DNA from: an uncultured Candidatus Saccharibacteria bacterium
GTDB lineage: Bacteria; Patescibacteriota; Saccharimonadia; Saccharimonadales; Saccharimonadaceae
Direction: 5' to 3'
DNA length: 64,000 bases
NCBI GenBank assembly: GCA_946222005.1
Contig: CAMIHP010000002.1
Span: 103,764-167,763, forward strand
Under the pieces are notes generated by a model. That model made no database searches, had not been told where the DNA came from, and saw only the letters and a list, made by a program, of their open reading frames with translations. Below, piece after piece: positions 44,636 through 55,020 of this stretch (its first letter is position 1; each line of letters begins with the position of its first letter). The translations under genes were made by a program, and so were the position numbers.

Positions 44636-45208
44636 ATGAAGCTTCTCATCACTAGGCATGGCCAAGCTGAAGATAATGCCTGCGGCATTACCATGGGTCA
44701 ACGCGATAGCAAGCTGACCGTTCTTGGCGTTCGGCAGGCGGAGCGTAAGGCTCTAAAAATTAAGAAGCTATCTCAGAAAATTGATCGTGTCTACACATCT
44801 GATCTTGGAAGGTCTGTGCAGACTGCGCAGATCATCTCGGACATACTTGGTCTACAGAAGGCTACTTCTGACAAGGATCTGCGAGAAATTAGTTTTGGAA
44901 AATACGAGGGGTTACCCTACGATGCCATTCCGCATATAGAGGGTGGTTATATGAAAGTGCGATTTCCTGATGGAGAATCAAACGAGATAATGGCCACACG
45001 AGTTATCAATGCGGTAAATCGTATATACGAAGCCGGCAAGGACGCATGCGTATTAATCGTAACGCACTCGGGTCCGATCACTGTAATTCTCGCGAGCTAT
45101 TATGGTAGGGACTTACAGGCGATGTTAGATGACAAGATTGGGAACGAAGAGATAGTTGAGCTGCAAGTTGATAGAAAATTAGCCAATCCTATTGGCAACA
45201 AGGAGTAA
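44636..45208 (+). CDS. Histidine phosphatase family protein
   Basis: A 190-residue phosphoglycerate-mutase-like phosphatase. The catalytic RHG motif is at residues 7-9 (LLITRHGQAED). TSDLGRSVQTAQII (about 58-71) and the second catalytic His in VLIVTHSGPITVIL (about 142-155) are present. Substrates in this superfamily vary widely. The gene is AT-richer than the host genes around it and lies inside the inverted-repeat cassette. A gap of six bases separates it from the HD gene, so the two are co-transcribed. Confidence 0.9.
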   Translation: MKLLITRHGQAEDNACGITMGQRDSKLTVLGVRQAERKALKIKKLSQKIDRVYTSDLGRSVQTAQIISDILGLQKATSDKDLREISFGKYEGLPYDAIPHIEGGYMKVRFPDGESNEIMATRVINAVNRIYEAGKDACVLIVTHSGPITVILASYYGRDLQAMLDDKIGNEEIVELQVDRKLANPIGNKE

Positions 45209-45214
45209 AACAAG

Positions 45215-45739
45215 ATGGAAAAGGCGCATATCGCAGAATTTGAATATGATAAGCACGAGATAGAGCGAGCCTTATTCTTCCTGTCGAATGCTTTGCAAGA
45301 CTCTGGACATAACACCAAACCAGTATTGCTTCATTCGATTCAAGTTGCAGAGATGCTCTGGGAGAGAGGTTTCCCGCAAGATGTCGTGATTGCTGCGGTT
45401 CTTCATGATGTTGTTGAAGATACAGATATTACTATCGACGATGTCGAGCAAAGCTTTGGACATCAGGTTGCAGTGTATGTTGATGCTCTCACAGTTTCAG
45501 ATACTCAAGACATCATGCAGTCTTTTGCTCGCACGGCTGAGCTTGGTAGCGAGGCTCTATCAATCCGCGCAGCAGACCTCATTCAGAATAGTTACTACTA
45601 TCACTTGGCTTCGACTGATATGCAAAAGCGACTCCGTGATAAGTTTGTATATTTTATGGAGCTATCTGGTGAGCTACTGGATGAAGCTCTAGTAAGTGAA
45701 CTTAGCAAAGCTTATAGGCGGAATGTTGAAACTATTTGA
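45215..45739 (+). CDS. HD-domain hydrolase, RelA/SpoT hydrolase-like
   Basis: The 174-residue protein is a metal-dependent HD phosphohydrolase. It contains HSIQVAEML (first His, about residue 36), VVIAAVLHDVVEDTD (the HD pair with the ED loop, about 58-72) and a later Asp in IRAADLIQNS (about 127-136), as in (p)ppGpp hydrolase domains and MESH1-type enzymes. It may degrade a nucleotide alarmone or related molecule. Whether it works with the phosphatase beside it, on the same nucleotide, is a guess from their pairing in one cassette. Confidence 0.85.
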   Translation: MEKAHIAEFEYDKHEIERALFFLSNALQDSGHNTKPVLLHSIQVAEMLWERGFPQDVVIAAVLHDVVEDTDITIDDVEQSFGHQVAVYVDALTVSDTQDIMQSFARTAELGSEALSIRAADLIQNSYYYHLASTDMQKRLRDKFVYFMELSGELLDEALVSELSKAYRRNVETI

Positions 45740-45792
45740 TCTAGAGCTTTCTGTGAAGTATAGTTTATAAGGATAGCTTTGGGTCGAGGGCT

Positions 45793-45841
45793 GAGCCTGC
45801 ACAGGTTCAGCTTTTACGCTCGAAATAGGTTCGAGCTTTGG
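45793..45841 (-). repeat. Right 49-bp inverted repeat of the phosphatase/HD cassette
   Basis: This is identical to 44432-44480 in reverse complement. It begins 53 bases after the HD gene stop. The outer matching decamer is 36 bases further out here, but directly abuts the repeat on the left, so the right flank seems to have gained sequence. Confidence 0.93.
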
Positions 45842-46075
45842 TGTATATTGCTACCACAGATGCAAGAAATAAGCATTGCTCCGCCAAGGGTGCGATGTTT
45901 TTGTTGAGAGTATAGTGAGCCAGACTGAATGAAGAGAGGTCGTAGCCTCTTCTTTGGTTTGGCGTGACCCTAAAGGGCGCAATACTTTATAACAATTACA
46001 CTAAATCAAGTGAAAAAGGAAGGATTAGGCACGACACTGTTGACAAATATGCAACATTGTGCTAACATCGAACGG

Positions 46076-46876
46076 ATGTCACAAAAAAATAGAACAAAAC
46101 ACGGCAAAGACTATAACAAAAGTGCTGAGAAGCGCTGGTTTGACCGAGTCGTGGCGGTTCCTTTGCTGGTTTGTATGGGCTCGGCTGCTCTCGTTGCCGC
46201 TGCGGCGATGCATAAGGAGCTCGGCGATGGCCCAACACTCTTTGTGCAGGAGCGCTATGGCAGTGATCTTGATAATCTCGTTAAGGTGCCAAAGTTGCGG
46301 ACACTCCGTGGTGCGGTGCGCAACACTGCCTCGGCTAATGGCTATAACCACAGTAGCGCAGGGCCAATTGGCAAGCTCGTACGCAAGGCGCATGTGGACG
46401 AAGCGCCTCAGCTGCTGCAAGTATTGCGTGGCAAGATGGCGATCGTGGGGCCCAGGCCACTAGCCACAGGCGAAGTGTATAATGATATTCTTGCTAACCC
46501 CGATATCCCTGAAGGCCTTAAACAGCAGTGGATTGAGGCGCGCAAGACGGCTCGCCCCGGTATTATGGCGCCCTATAGCAAAGAGCAGCATGAGGCTGGC
46601 TACAAACTGGATATAACTCATATCATCCATATAATGGAACAGGACGTTCTGTATGCTGACACAGCCTCACTAAAGAAGGATGCTAAAGTAGTTGCTGCAA
46701 CGCTCGGTATGGTGGCGACAGACCTTGTACAAAAGCTTATGCCGCGGTCTGCCAGTGAATGGTTGCAGGCTAAGACAGGCTTAGCGCCGCATCCAGCAGG
46801 CCAAGAGCGTGCGGAGAGCGATGTCGTGGTGGCGCTGCAGCAAGCGCATACTCAGCCTACACGGCGCGCTGCATAG
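46076..46876 (+). CDS. Sugar transferase, polyprenyl-phosphate glycosylphosphotransferase type
   Basis: A 266-residue relative of WcaJ/WbaP-type bacterial sugar transferases, which load a sugar-1-phosphate on undecaprenyl phosphate. One N-terminal membrane segment (about residues 25-45) is followed by VPKLRTLRG (about 77-85), KAHVDEAPQLLQVLRGKMAIVGPRPL (about 111-136, with the conserved D-E pair and PRP) and TARPGIMAPYS. The motif KxxRTxR is slightly altered. TTGACA (46040-46045), 17 nt and TAACAT (46063-46068) form a near-ideal promoter seven bases before the ATG. Confidence 0.85.
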   Translation: MSQKNRTKHGKDYNKSAEKRWFDRVVAVPLLVCMGSAALVAAAAMHKELGDGPTLFVQERYGSDLDNLVKVPKLRTLRGAVRNTASANGYNHSSAGPIGKLVRKAHVDEAPQLLQVLRGKMAIVGPRPLATGEVYNDILANPDIPEGLKQQWIEARKTARPGIMAPYSKEQHEAGYKLDITHIIHIMEQDVLYADTASLKKDAKVVAATLGMVATDLVQKLMPRSASEWLQAKTGLAPHPAGQERAESDVVVALQQAHTQPTRRAA

Positions 46877-48446
<1,570 letters not shown>

Positions 48447-48723
48447 CGACTGATGAGAGCTCCGTAGGTTATAGCATGCATTCACATAACAACTAGGGAA
48501 AAGAGTTTGCGCAGTAAACCTTCTCTCCGTCATCAGCCCTTTCTCTCGCCACCGTTTCTTTAAAATGCTAAAAGGGTCTTAGTATTTTCCTAAAACACTA
48601 GGCTCTTCAATGATCACGCTGCAATAATCACCACGGGCAATTTTCTGTTCTACCAGGATGAAAGTACTGCGTTCTTCATATTCTGAGAGAGATGCAAATC
48701 TATTGCAGTGAGCAACTCGCTCG

Positions 48724-49407
48724 CTAGACACGCAAACGAAATGGTGTGAAGTTGGTGGTGGTGTCGTAGGTATCGACGGATTCGCGCCGCTTGAGCGCGG
48801 CAATGACGCGGTAGGTAAGTGGCAGGCAGACGACCTCAACGGCAAGCTTGAAGCCAAGTCCGACGGCGATATAGTTGAGCAGTGCCCCCCCCGTGAGCTG
48901 CCCGCCAAAAGCAACAACGCAGAATATAACGGTATCAAATAAGCTCCCCACCACTGTCGATCCAAGTAGGCGCAGCCATAGCTGCCGACCTTTCATAGCA
49001 ACCTTGAGCTTAGCAACGATGTACGAGTTGAGGAAGCTCCCCGTTAAGAAGGCGAGCAAGCTCGCCACGACGATCTGCGGGAAGAAGCCCAGTACTGCCT
49101 CGTAAGCGGCTTGGTCGTGGTACTCTGCCGCTGTAGGCAGATAGCGCACCAGCGTAAAGCAGCCAATCGCCAGCAGCATTACTCCAAAGGCCGTCCAAAT
49201 AGCGCGGCGTGCCCGGCGATAGCCATAGACCTCTGTCATGACATCATCAAAGATATACACGAGTGGGAAAAGCACCGCCCCGCCATCGAGGATGAGAGGG
49301 CCGAGCGCTACCAGCTTGGTGGCGGCAATGTTGGAGATAAGTAGCGCCGCAACATATACTGCGAGAATGAAGCTAAAGTATCGATAATTTTCGTTCGTGT
49401 GTTTCAT
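48724..49407 (-). CDS. Queuosine precursor transporter (YhhQ/VUT family)
   Basis: A 227-residue membrane protein with six or more helices. The family signature is visible: IAATKLVALGPLILDGGAVLFPLVYIFDDVMTEVYG (about residues 23-58, broken here only for length) and the later GSTVVGSLFDTVIF. In E. coli, YhhQ imports preQ0 and preQ1. Its place next to tgt supports the same role. I choose ATG 49407 (MKHTNENYRYFSF), nine bases after TATGAT, over 49428. It is convergent with tgt, so the two are separate transcripts. Confidence 0.88.
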   Translation of the reverse strand: MKHTNENYRYFSFILAVYVAALLISNIAATKLVALGPLILDGGAVLFPLVYIFDDVMTEVYGYRRARRAIWTAFGVMLLAIGCFTLVRYLPTAAEYHDQAAYEAVLGFFPQIVVASLLAFLTGSFLNSYIVAKLKVAMKGRQLWLRLLGSTVVGSLFDTVIFCVVAFGGQLTGGALLNYIAVGLGFKLAVEVVCLPLTYRVIAALKRRESVDTYDTTTNFTPFRLRV

Positions 49408-49458
49408 GCTTTGTTTATCATACCACACCTGCCAAGAAACCTGCTATAATAAACCCAT

Positions 49459-49535
49459 GCCCCGATAGCTCAGCTGGATAGAGCAGAGGACTTCTAAGCC
49501 TAAGGCCGTAGGTTCGAATCCTACTCGGGGCGCCA
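49459..49535 (+). tRNA. tRNA-Arg (UCU)
   Basis: The acceptor is GCCCCGA/TCGGGGC and the anticodon loop CTTCTAA. CCA is encoded at 49533-49535. TATAAT at 49445-49450 lies eight bases before the 5' end. The hairpin CCCCAT (49550-49555)/ATGGGG (49560-49565) with a T-rich tail ends it. The anticodon stem has two mismatches at its ends. Confidence 0.9.
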
Positions 49536-49632
49536 TTTTATTGTCATATCCCCATCTCGATGGGGTTGTTTTTATTACATACAAAATGCATTTACATGCT
49601 GCGCGAAGCCATGCTATAGTACGGCGAGATTT

Positions 49633-50826
49633 ATGCAAGATGTGACCAATCACGACCTCCTCAAGCGCAACATTATCAAATATTCGTGGTTTCGGATTTT
49701 TACCAAGCGTGTCTACTTGCCGCTTATCACGGTGCAGCTGGTGAATGTTGGTAAAGTGAGTTTGGATGAGCTCGCACTGATGGTCGTTATCTCGTCTATC
49801 GTTCAGGCGGCGCTGCAGATGCCAGCGGGTTATGTGGCCGATAAGTTTGGCAATCGGCGGGCGATTATCCTTGGTGCGAGCATCGCTGTGGTGTCACCAC
49901 TGTTGTATGCTGTATGGCCGAGCTTTTGGGGTGGGCTGATTGCCTCAGTTTTGTTCTTTGGTGGCTATGCGTTTCAGTCTGGTGCGGTCGAGGCCTTTAT
50001 GCACGATTCTTTGACGGCGCTGGGGCGAGCCCGCGACTATACCAAGGTGATGGGCCGCGCCCAGACGTATGGATTGATTGGTAATACCGTGCTCATTATT
50101 GTAGTGCCACTCACATACCGTATTCATCATACACTCCCGTTTTTGATTGGCTTTTTGTCGCTTGCTGTGACAGTGTGGTTGGCACTGAGCTTTGCTCACC
50201 CACCGCGCCGCACGACTGCCCAGGCTCAGCGGCCACGGCAGGCTGCTCGCGCAATCATTACCGCGAAAAATCTCGCCCTCTTCATCTTCGCTGGTTTCTT
50301 GGCTGGTGTGTCCAATAAGGGGCTAGAATATCGCGAGCTGCTCTTCCAGCATGTCGGTATTGCTGTAGAGTGGTTTGGGGCAATTGCGGCGGTGGGAAGT
50401 CTGGGTGGAGCGTTACTGGGCTGGTATGTGCATTGGTTTGACCGCCTGCGGCCACTGGCATTTTATTGGGTCGATGCGTGGATTATGGCGCTGTGTATTG
50501 TCTTGATGGGCGTAACGCCAAGCCCGATTATCGCGGTCATTGCTGTTGTGCTATTTACTGCATATACGCGAGTGCGACCGATTGTTTTGCAGTCAAAGAT
50601 TCTCAGCGAGCTGCAGCATACATACAAAGCAACGCTCCTCTCTGCGCTGAATATGTTTACGTTGCTTGGTGACGTTGTGGCGATTAGCTTGCTCACCCGG
50701 ATGGTCAATCAGTATGGCTATAGTGCGGGGCATGTGTGGTTTGGTGGGGCAGTTGGGGTGATTGCGCTTGGTCTGTGGCTGGTGATGTGCGTTGAGGCAC
50801 TGTGGCGTCGCAAGAAGGCGCGCTAA
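49633..50826 (+). CDS. MFS transporter
   Basis: A 397-residue major facilitator superfamily protein with about 12 helices. The loop between helices 2 and 3, AGYVADKFGNRRAIILG (about residues 62-78), is the standard GxxxDRxGRR-type motif. The substrate is unknown; drug efflux or metabolite exchange is possible. The start shown follows TATAGT by 12 bases, without a clear Shine-Dalgarno. The gene is not in an operon with its neighbours. Confidence 0.88.
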   Translation: MQDVTNHDLLKRNIIKYSWFRIFTKRVYLPLITVQLVNVGKVSLDELALMVVISSIVQAALQMPAGYVADKFGNRRAIILGASIAVVSPLLYAVWPSFWGGLIASVLFFGGYAFQSGAVEAFMHDSLTALGRARDYTKVMGRAQTYGLIGNTVLIIVVPLTYRIHHTLPFLIGFLSLAVTVWLALSFAHPPRRTTAQAQRPRQAARAIITAKNLALFIFAGFLAGVSNKGLEYRELLFQHVGIAVEWFGAIAAVGSLGGALLGWYVHWFDRLRPLAFYWVDAWIMALCIVLMGVTPSPIIAVIAVVLFTAYTRVRPIVLQSKILSELQHTYKATLLSALNMFTLLGDVVAISLLTRMVNQYGYSAGHVWFGGAVGVIALGLWLVMCVEALWRRKKAR

Positions 50827-51113
50827 ATTAGTTAACTTCAAATTTGGCCTGGCCTTTTGTTATTTTTCTTGATCATCCGCTCAACGAAGTGTGGTGATGG
50901 CTGTTATTACAGATAGGAAGGCTCGCTATGGAAGCGGCGAGAAACCCAGAGAAAAGAAACAAATTGACCTAGTGATGTTCAGATATGAGAGCGGTGTAAG
51001 CCAGTAAAGCTGCGAGATTGAAAATGAATGGGCGCAGGCAATAGACAAACTGCGCTATCTCTGCTACAATACAGCATGTCAGCAGCACAGTAAGGTTTGC
51101 TGTGCAATTGTCT

Positions 51114-51192
51114 GGTGGATATAGCTCAGTTTGGTTAGAGCGCTGGTTTGTGGCACCGGAGGCCGTGAGTTCAAGTCTCATTATCCACCCCA
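51114..51192 (+). tRNA. tRNA-His (GUG)
   Basis: The anticodon loop is TTGTGGC. The acceptor GGTGGATA/TATCCACC includes the extra G-1 paired with C73, the identity mark of tRNA-His. CCA is encoded at 51190-51192. The stem CCCGGA/TCCGGG followed by TTTTATTTT (51202-51226) is its terminator. It is a Tgt substrate. Confidence 0.94.
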
Positions 51193-51714
51193 AGATAAAT
51201 TCCCGGATAATTCCGGGGTTTTATTTTGGTTTAATGTCGTTTTGCTACTATTGTAACTGTGGTAATTTTATAATATGAAGCGCACAGCTACTTTTTTGTG
51301 CTCAATCACTATCTTTATCTTTGCCGCTTCGTCTTATGGAGGGGAAGCTTGCCGCCAGACTCGATAGGTCATCAGCTTAGCGTAAGAGGTTGATGTTTGG
51401 CAATTATCACTTCATTCTGCTCAGCGGTGACTTCACTTGATTATCATCAGAAGATCAAAACATATGTCTGATGTGTTTGTTCGTGCGCTCTTACTTTTTT
51501 GCATTCATTTTCTCGTGCTATGCGAGGTAACAATCGATCTTCGCAGTTCATCAGACAAAATACTAGCGAACGGGGGGTTGACGGTGAAAAAGTAGGCCTT
51601 CTAAGACTTAGGCTCTAGGTATGCAAAGTCTGCGCACAATGCGACATACAGCAAGAGAACCTCTTGTTATGAGAGGTTCTCTCTATTGGCGCGGTAAGAC
51701 AAGCTAAGAAGCGG
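51193..51714. other. 520-bp region without a clear gene
   Basis: A tRNA-His terminator is at 51202-51226. A 30-codon frame at 51275-51367 (MKRTATFLCSITIFIFAASS) looks like a signal peptide that stops soon after and could be the remnant of a secreted protein gene. It has TATAAT directly before its ATG. Perfect 11-bp arms AGAGAACCTCT/AGAGGTTCTCT (51654-51664, 51672-51682) form a hairpin just past the murA stop, probably its terminator. Confidence 0.45.
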
Positions 51715-53241
51715 CTAATATTCCCACGTTGTCTCGATATCCGCCCCGAGAGTGTTGAGTCGGTTAGCAAAGTCTTCGTAGCCTCGGTTGATATTGTACA
51801 CGTCACGCAGGATGGAGCGCCCAGGGGCTGCGAGCATAGCTAGCATCACGACGACGCTGGGGCGCAAGGCTGGCGGTGCGACGACATCGGCAGGCTTCCA
51901 GCGGGTAGGGCCGCTGATGTAAACGCGGTGTGGATCGACCATCTCTACTTGTGCGCCAAGGCGAGTGAGGTCGGTGAAGTAAATGGCGCGGTTATCATAG
52001 CTCCAGTCGTGCACCAGAGTGCGGCCCGTTGCTACCGTGGCGATGAGACCAAGGAAGGGGAGATTATCCATATTGATGCCTGGGAAGGGCATACTGTGGA
52101 GCTTGTCTTGTGGAGCGGTGAGAGTCGATTTGTGCAGGCTAATATCAACCAAGCGAGTCTGGCCATTGCGCGCTGGGTACTCGCTGGAGAGTTCATATTG
52201 TAAGCCCATACCGCGCAGCACTGCCAGCTCGAGCTCGAGGAATTCGATTGGTGCTCGGCGGATGGTGATAGCAGAGTCCGTCACTACACCCGCTGCGATA
52301 AAGCTCATTGCTTCGATAGGGTCTTCGCTCGGACAATATTCGACTGTTTGGTTGATCTCGCTGACGCCATGGATGGTGAGAGTTGTTGTGCCGATGCCGT
52401 CGATCTGCACCCCAAGCTTTTGCAAGAAGAAACAGAGGTCTTGCACCATGTAGTTGGGGCTGGCGTTGCGAATCGTCACAACGCCTGGGTGGAGAGCTGC
52501 CGCCATAATGACATTCTCAGTGACGGTGTCGCCGCGCTCGGTAAGGACGATAGCATGCTCAACCATATGCGGGTTGGCTGTTGCTTGGTAGTAATCGGTC
52601 GTTGCCTCGACAGTGAGGCCAAAGGGTGCGAGGCCCGCCATGTGTGGCCCAACCGTCCGCGTGCCAAGGTTGCACCCACCTGCGAAGGGGATTTGGAATG
52701 ACTCATATTGATGGAGCAATGGCCCGAGGAACATAATAATGCTGCGGGTGCGCTTGGCTGCGGCGATATCCATCTCGTCTAGATGGAGGGTGCGTGGTGG
52801 GGTGATCTCGAGGTCGTTATGTTCAAGCCAGCGGCAGCGCACGCCAATGCTTTCGAGCACCTCGATGATGCGATTAACTTCCTCGATCCGTGCCACTCGG
52901 CGTAGTGTTGTCTTGCCTTTGTTAAGGAGGCTTGCGCAGAGCAGAGCGACAGCGGCATTTTTGCTCGTCTTTACCTCAATCTCGCCATGGAGCGAGCCAC
53001 CACCATTGATGACGAAGTTTGTTTTACCAGCTTTGTTGATGCGGACAATCTCACTGCTCAGCACTTCGCCAATGCGAGCAATCATTTCTAGGCTGATGTT
53101 TTGGCCGCCCTTTTCGATGCGGTTGATGGCCGACTGGCTCGTGCCAAGTGCTGCAGCGAGCTCGGCTTGCGTCATACCGCGCGCTTGGCGGGTTTCTTGG
53201 ATGAGTGTTCCGATATTACGGAGATATTTTGCTGTTCCCAT
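51715..53241 (-). CDS. murA: XRE-type HTH domain fused to MurA (UDP-GlcNAc enolpyruvyl transferase)
   Basis: MurA makes the first committed step of peptidoglycan synthesis, adding enolpyruvate from PEP to UDP-GlcNAc. The 508-residue protein starts with a helix-turn-helix of about 60 residues: GTLIQETRQARGMTQAELAA, then LGTSQSAINRIEKGGQN. The enzyme follows: EVKTSKNAAVALLCASLL (catalytic Lys/Asn), the PEP-reactive Cys in FAGGCNLGTRTVGPH, the catalytic Asp in PGINMDNLPF, and NINRGYEDFANRLNTLGADI at the end. All key residues are intact. Start: ATG 53241, six bases after TATCGT, with TTGACA 17 nt upstream; the longer frame from 53298 would run through this promoter. An operator-like palindrome lies between the promoter boxes. 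Confidence 0.93.
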   Translation of the reverse strand: MGTAKYLRNIGTLIQETRQARGMTQAELAAALGTSQSAINRIEKGGQNISLEMIARIGEVLSSEIVRINKAGKTNFVINGGGSLHGEIEVKTSKNAAVALLCASLLNKGKTTLRRVARIEEVNRIIEVLESIGVRCRWLEHNDLEITPPRTLHLDEMDIAAAKRTRSIIMFLGPLLHQYESFQIPFAGGCNLGTRTVGPHMAGLAPFGLTVEATTDYYQATANPHMVEHAIVLTERGDTVTENVIMAAALHPGVVTIRNASPNYMVQDLCFFLQKLGVQIDGIGTTTLTIHGVSEINQTVEYCPSEDPIEAMSFIAAGVVTDSAITIRRAPIEFLELELAVLRGMGLQYELSSEYPARNGQTRLVDISLHKSTLTAPQDKLHSMPFPGINMDNLPFLGLIATVATGRTLVHDWSYDNRAIYFTDLTRLGAQVEMVDPHRVYISGPTRWKPADVVAPPALRPSVVVMLAMLAAPGRSILRDVYNINRGYEDFANRLNTLGADIETTWEY

Positions 53242-53247
53242 GCTTGT

Positions 53248-53276
53248 ACGATATATCATCCGTGATATATTGTCAA
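53248..53276 (-). promoter_or_regulatory. murA promoter with palindromic operator
   Basis: On the minus strand: TTGACA (53271-53276), a 17-nt spacer, TATCGT (53248-53253), then six bases to the ATG. The palindrome ATATATCA-N4-TGATATAT (53251-53270) fills the spacer and touches both boxes. With one mismatch its arms extend to 11 bp. The same palindrome occurs at the murB promoter. A dimeric HTH protein bound here would exclude RNA polymerase. The obvious candidate is the HTH domain of MurA itself. Confidence 0.85.
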
Positions 53277-53298
53277 ACACAAGCATCTCGTGCTGCAA

Positions 53299-53618
53299 AA
53301 AGAAATACAGAGGTTAGGCTGCGAAGTTTTTCTAATAACTCCATCAGCTCCTTTCTGCTATTTCAACTAGCCGTGCGCAAGGCCTATATTTACTACACGA
53401 GCAAGTGCCTAGTCTTCACATCAGAGACTTAATATCAAAGAGACGCGACAGCACGTCAATACTACTGGAGAAAAAAGAGAGCTATCGCAAGCTCAAGACG
53501 CACGTCGTCAAGTACTGCAACTCCCCACATTGAGTAGCTGTGCTATACTACACATATGATCTGATGACTAGTGCATAGCGAATCCTAAGATATAACCAAC
53601 AAACAAGGAGTATTACTC
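53299..53618. other. murA-glyA divergent intergenic region
   Basis: About 320 bases without a convincing gene. An open frame of about 60 codons ending at 53534 lacks a start codon and any signals, so I do not call it. A TATACT box near 53550 may be the glyA promoter. No copy of the murA/murB palindrome is found on the glyA side. Confidence 0.4.
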
Positions 53619-54893
53619 ATGCACGAAACAACTATTGCTACCCTCATTGCCGGTGAGCAGCAGCGCCAGCGCGAAGGTTTGGAGCTCATCCCGAGCGAGA
53701 ATTATGTCTCTGGTGATGTACTATGGGCGCTTGGGAGCGTCTTTACCAACAAATATAGCGAGGGTTACCCAGGCCGGCGTTACTATGGTGGGCAGCAGTA
53801 TACCGACCAAGTGGAGCAGCTGGCGATCGACCGCGCCAAGCAGCTCTTCCGGGCTGACCACGCCAATGTCCAGCCGCACAGTGGTGCTCAGGCTAATGAA
53901 GCAGTGTATTTTGCATGGTGTGAGCCTGGCGACACCATCCTCGCGATGGATCTAGGTCATGGTGGCCACCTGACGCATGGTGCGCCCGTGACGCATAGTG
54001 CTCGTGAGTATAACTTCGTCCGCTACAAGATGAAGGATGTGAGGACGGGCGAGATTGACTACGATGAGCTACATCGGATGGCGCAAGAACATCGACCAAA
54101 GATCATCCTGGCGGGTTTTAGTGCCTATCCGCGCCAGCTAGATTTTGCACGCTTTGCGGCGATCGGCCACGAGGTTGGTGCGTTGCTCATGGCCGATATG
54201 GCACATGTCGCGGGGTTGATTGCTGGTGGGGTAGCGGAGAATCCCCTCGATTATGGCTTTCATGTTATGACGACAACGACGCACAAGACGCTGCGTGGGC
54301 CGCGTGGTGGGCTGATCGTTAGTAAGGGAGTGGTGAGCAACCCACTCAAGCGCCCAGCCAAAACACTCGAGAATATTCCGACACTCATCGATCGGGCAGT
54401 CTTTCCTGGTATTCAGGGCGGACCGCATATGCATACGATTGCTGCCAAGGCAGTGGCCTTTGGCGAGGCGCTCCAGCCAGCTTTTCGCGCCTATGCTGAG
54501 CAGGTGGTGGCCAATGCCGCTGTCTTGGCGCAGGAGCTGCAGCAGCGCGGCTTTGTGCTCGTGACGGGTGGCACAAGTAATCACCTTATCTTGGCCGATG
54601 TCCATACGAGCTTTGGGATTGATGGCAAAACGGCGGAGATTGCGATGGATAAGATCGGCCTGACACTCAATGCCAATGCCATCCCTGATGATCCACTGCC
54701 GCCATTTCGCCCTAGTGGCATTCGCCTCGGTACGCCAGCGGCAACAACGCGTGGCTTAGAGCCGCAGCATATGCCGCAGATTGCTGAGTGGATGCGCCAA
54801 GCCATCGACCACCGTGATGACGCGGCAGAGCTAGCTAAGCTCCGCACCGATGTTGCACACTTCTTGGCGGATTTCCCAGTGCCGACGGAATAG
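53619..54893 (+). CDS. glyA: Serine hydroxymethyltransferase GlyA
   Basis: GlyA converts serine and tetrahydrofolate to glycine and methylene-THF, using PLP. The 424-residue protein shows LELIPSENYVS (about residues 22-32), NKYSEGYPGRRYYGG (about 46-60), the PLP-lysine motif TTTTHKTLRGPRGG (about 212-225) and VFPGIQGGPH (about 251-260). AAGGAG lies nine bases before the ATG. Together with folD at 58951 it gives a minimal one-carbon route. A bidirectional terminator separates it from the pilin gene downstream. Confidence 0.96.
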   Translation: MHETTIATLIAGEQQRQREGLELIPSENYVSGDVLWALGSVFTNKYSEGYPGRRYYGGQQYTDQVEQLAIDRAKQLFRADHANVQPHSGAQANEAVYFAWCEPGDTILAMDLGHGGHLTHGAPVTHSAREYNFVRYKMKDVRTGEIDYDELHRMAQEHRPKIILAGFSAYPRQLDFARFAAIGHEVGALLMADMAHVAGLIAGGVAENPLDYGFHVMTTTTHKTLRGPRGGLIVSKGVVSNPLKRPAKTLENIPTLIDRAVFPGIQGGPHMHTIAAKAVAFGEALQPAFRAYAEQVVANAAVLAQELQQRGFVLVTGGTSNHLILADVHTSFGIDGKTAEIAMDKIGLTLNANAIPDDPLPPFRPSGIRLGTPAATTRGLEPQHMPQIAEWMRQAIDHRDDAAELAKLRTDVAHFLADFPVPTE

Positions 54894-54972
54894 ACAAAAA
54901 GTCAGAGGTTTGCCACTGTCATTGATAATCGTGTCTCGCTGCTAGGCGCAGTAGTAACACATCCGTATATCT

Positions 54973-55002
54973 AAAACACCCGCCAGAGAGCGGGTGTTTT
55001 TG
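54973..55002. terminator. Bidirectional terminator between glyA and the pilin gene
   Basis: AAAACACCCG (54973-54982) pairs perfectly with CGGGTGTTTT (54991-55000) around an 8-nt loop. T-runs are present on both strands, so it can end both convergent genes. Confidence 0.87.
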
Positions 55003-55020
55003 TTGATCGGGAGGATAAGC

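Larger units (their letters stand above)
44432..45841. mobile_element. 1.4-kb cassette bounded by perfect inverted repeats
   Basis: Perfect 49-bp inverted repeats enclose two tightly linked genes, a histidine phosphatase and an HD hydrolase. There is no transposase, and no clear target-site duplication is visible at the outer edges. The structure fits a non-autonomous transposable cassette, an invertible segment, or a unit moved by recombination between repeats. It lies 60 bases after tRNA-Gly. Confidence 0.65.

Noticed and set aside
53340..53534. Open frame of about 60 codons between murA and glyA
   Set aside because: No ATG, no ribosome-binding signal; this length is expected by chance among many intergenic frames.
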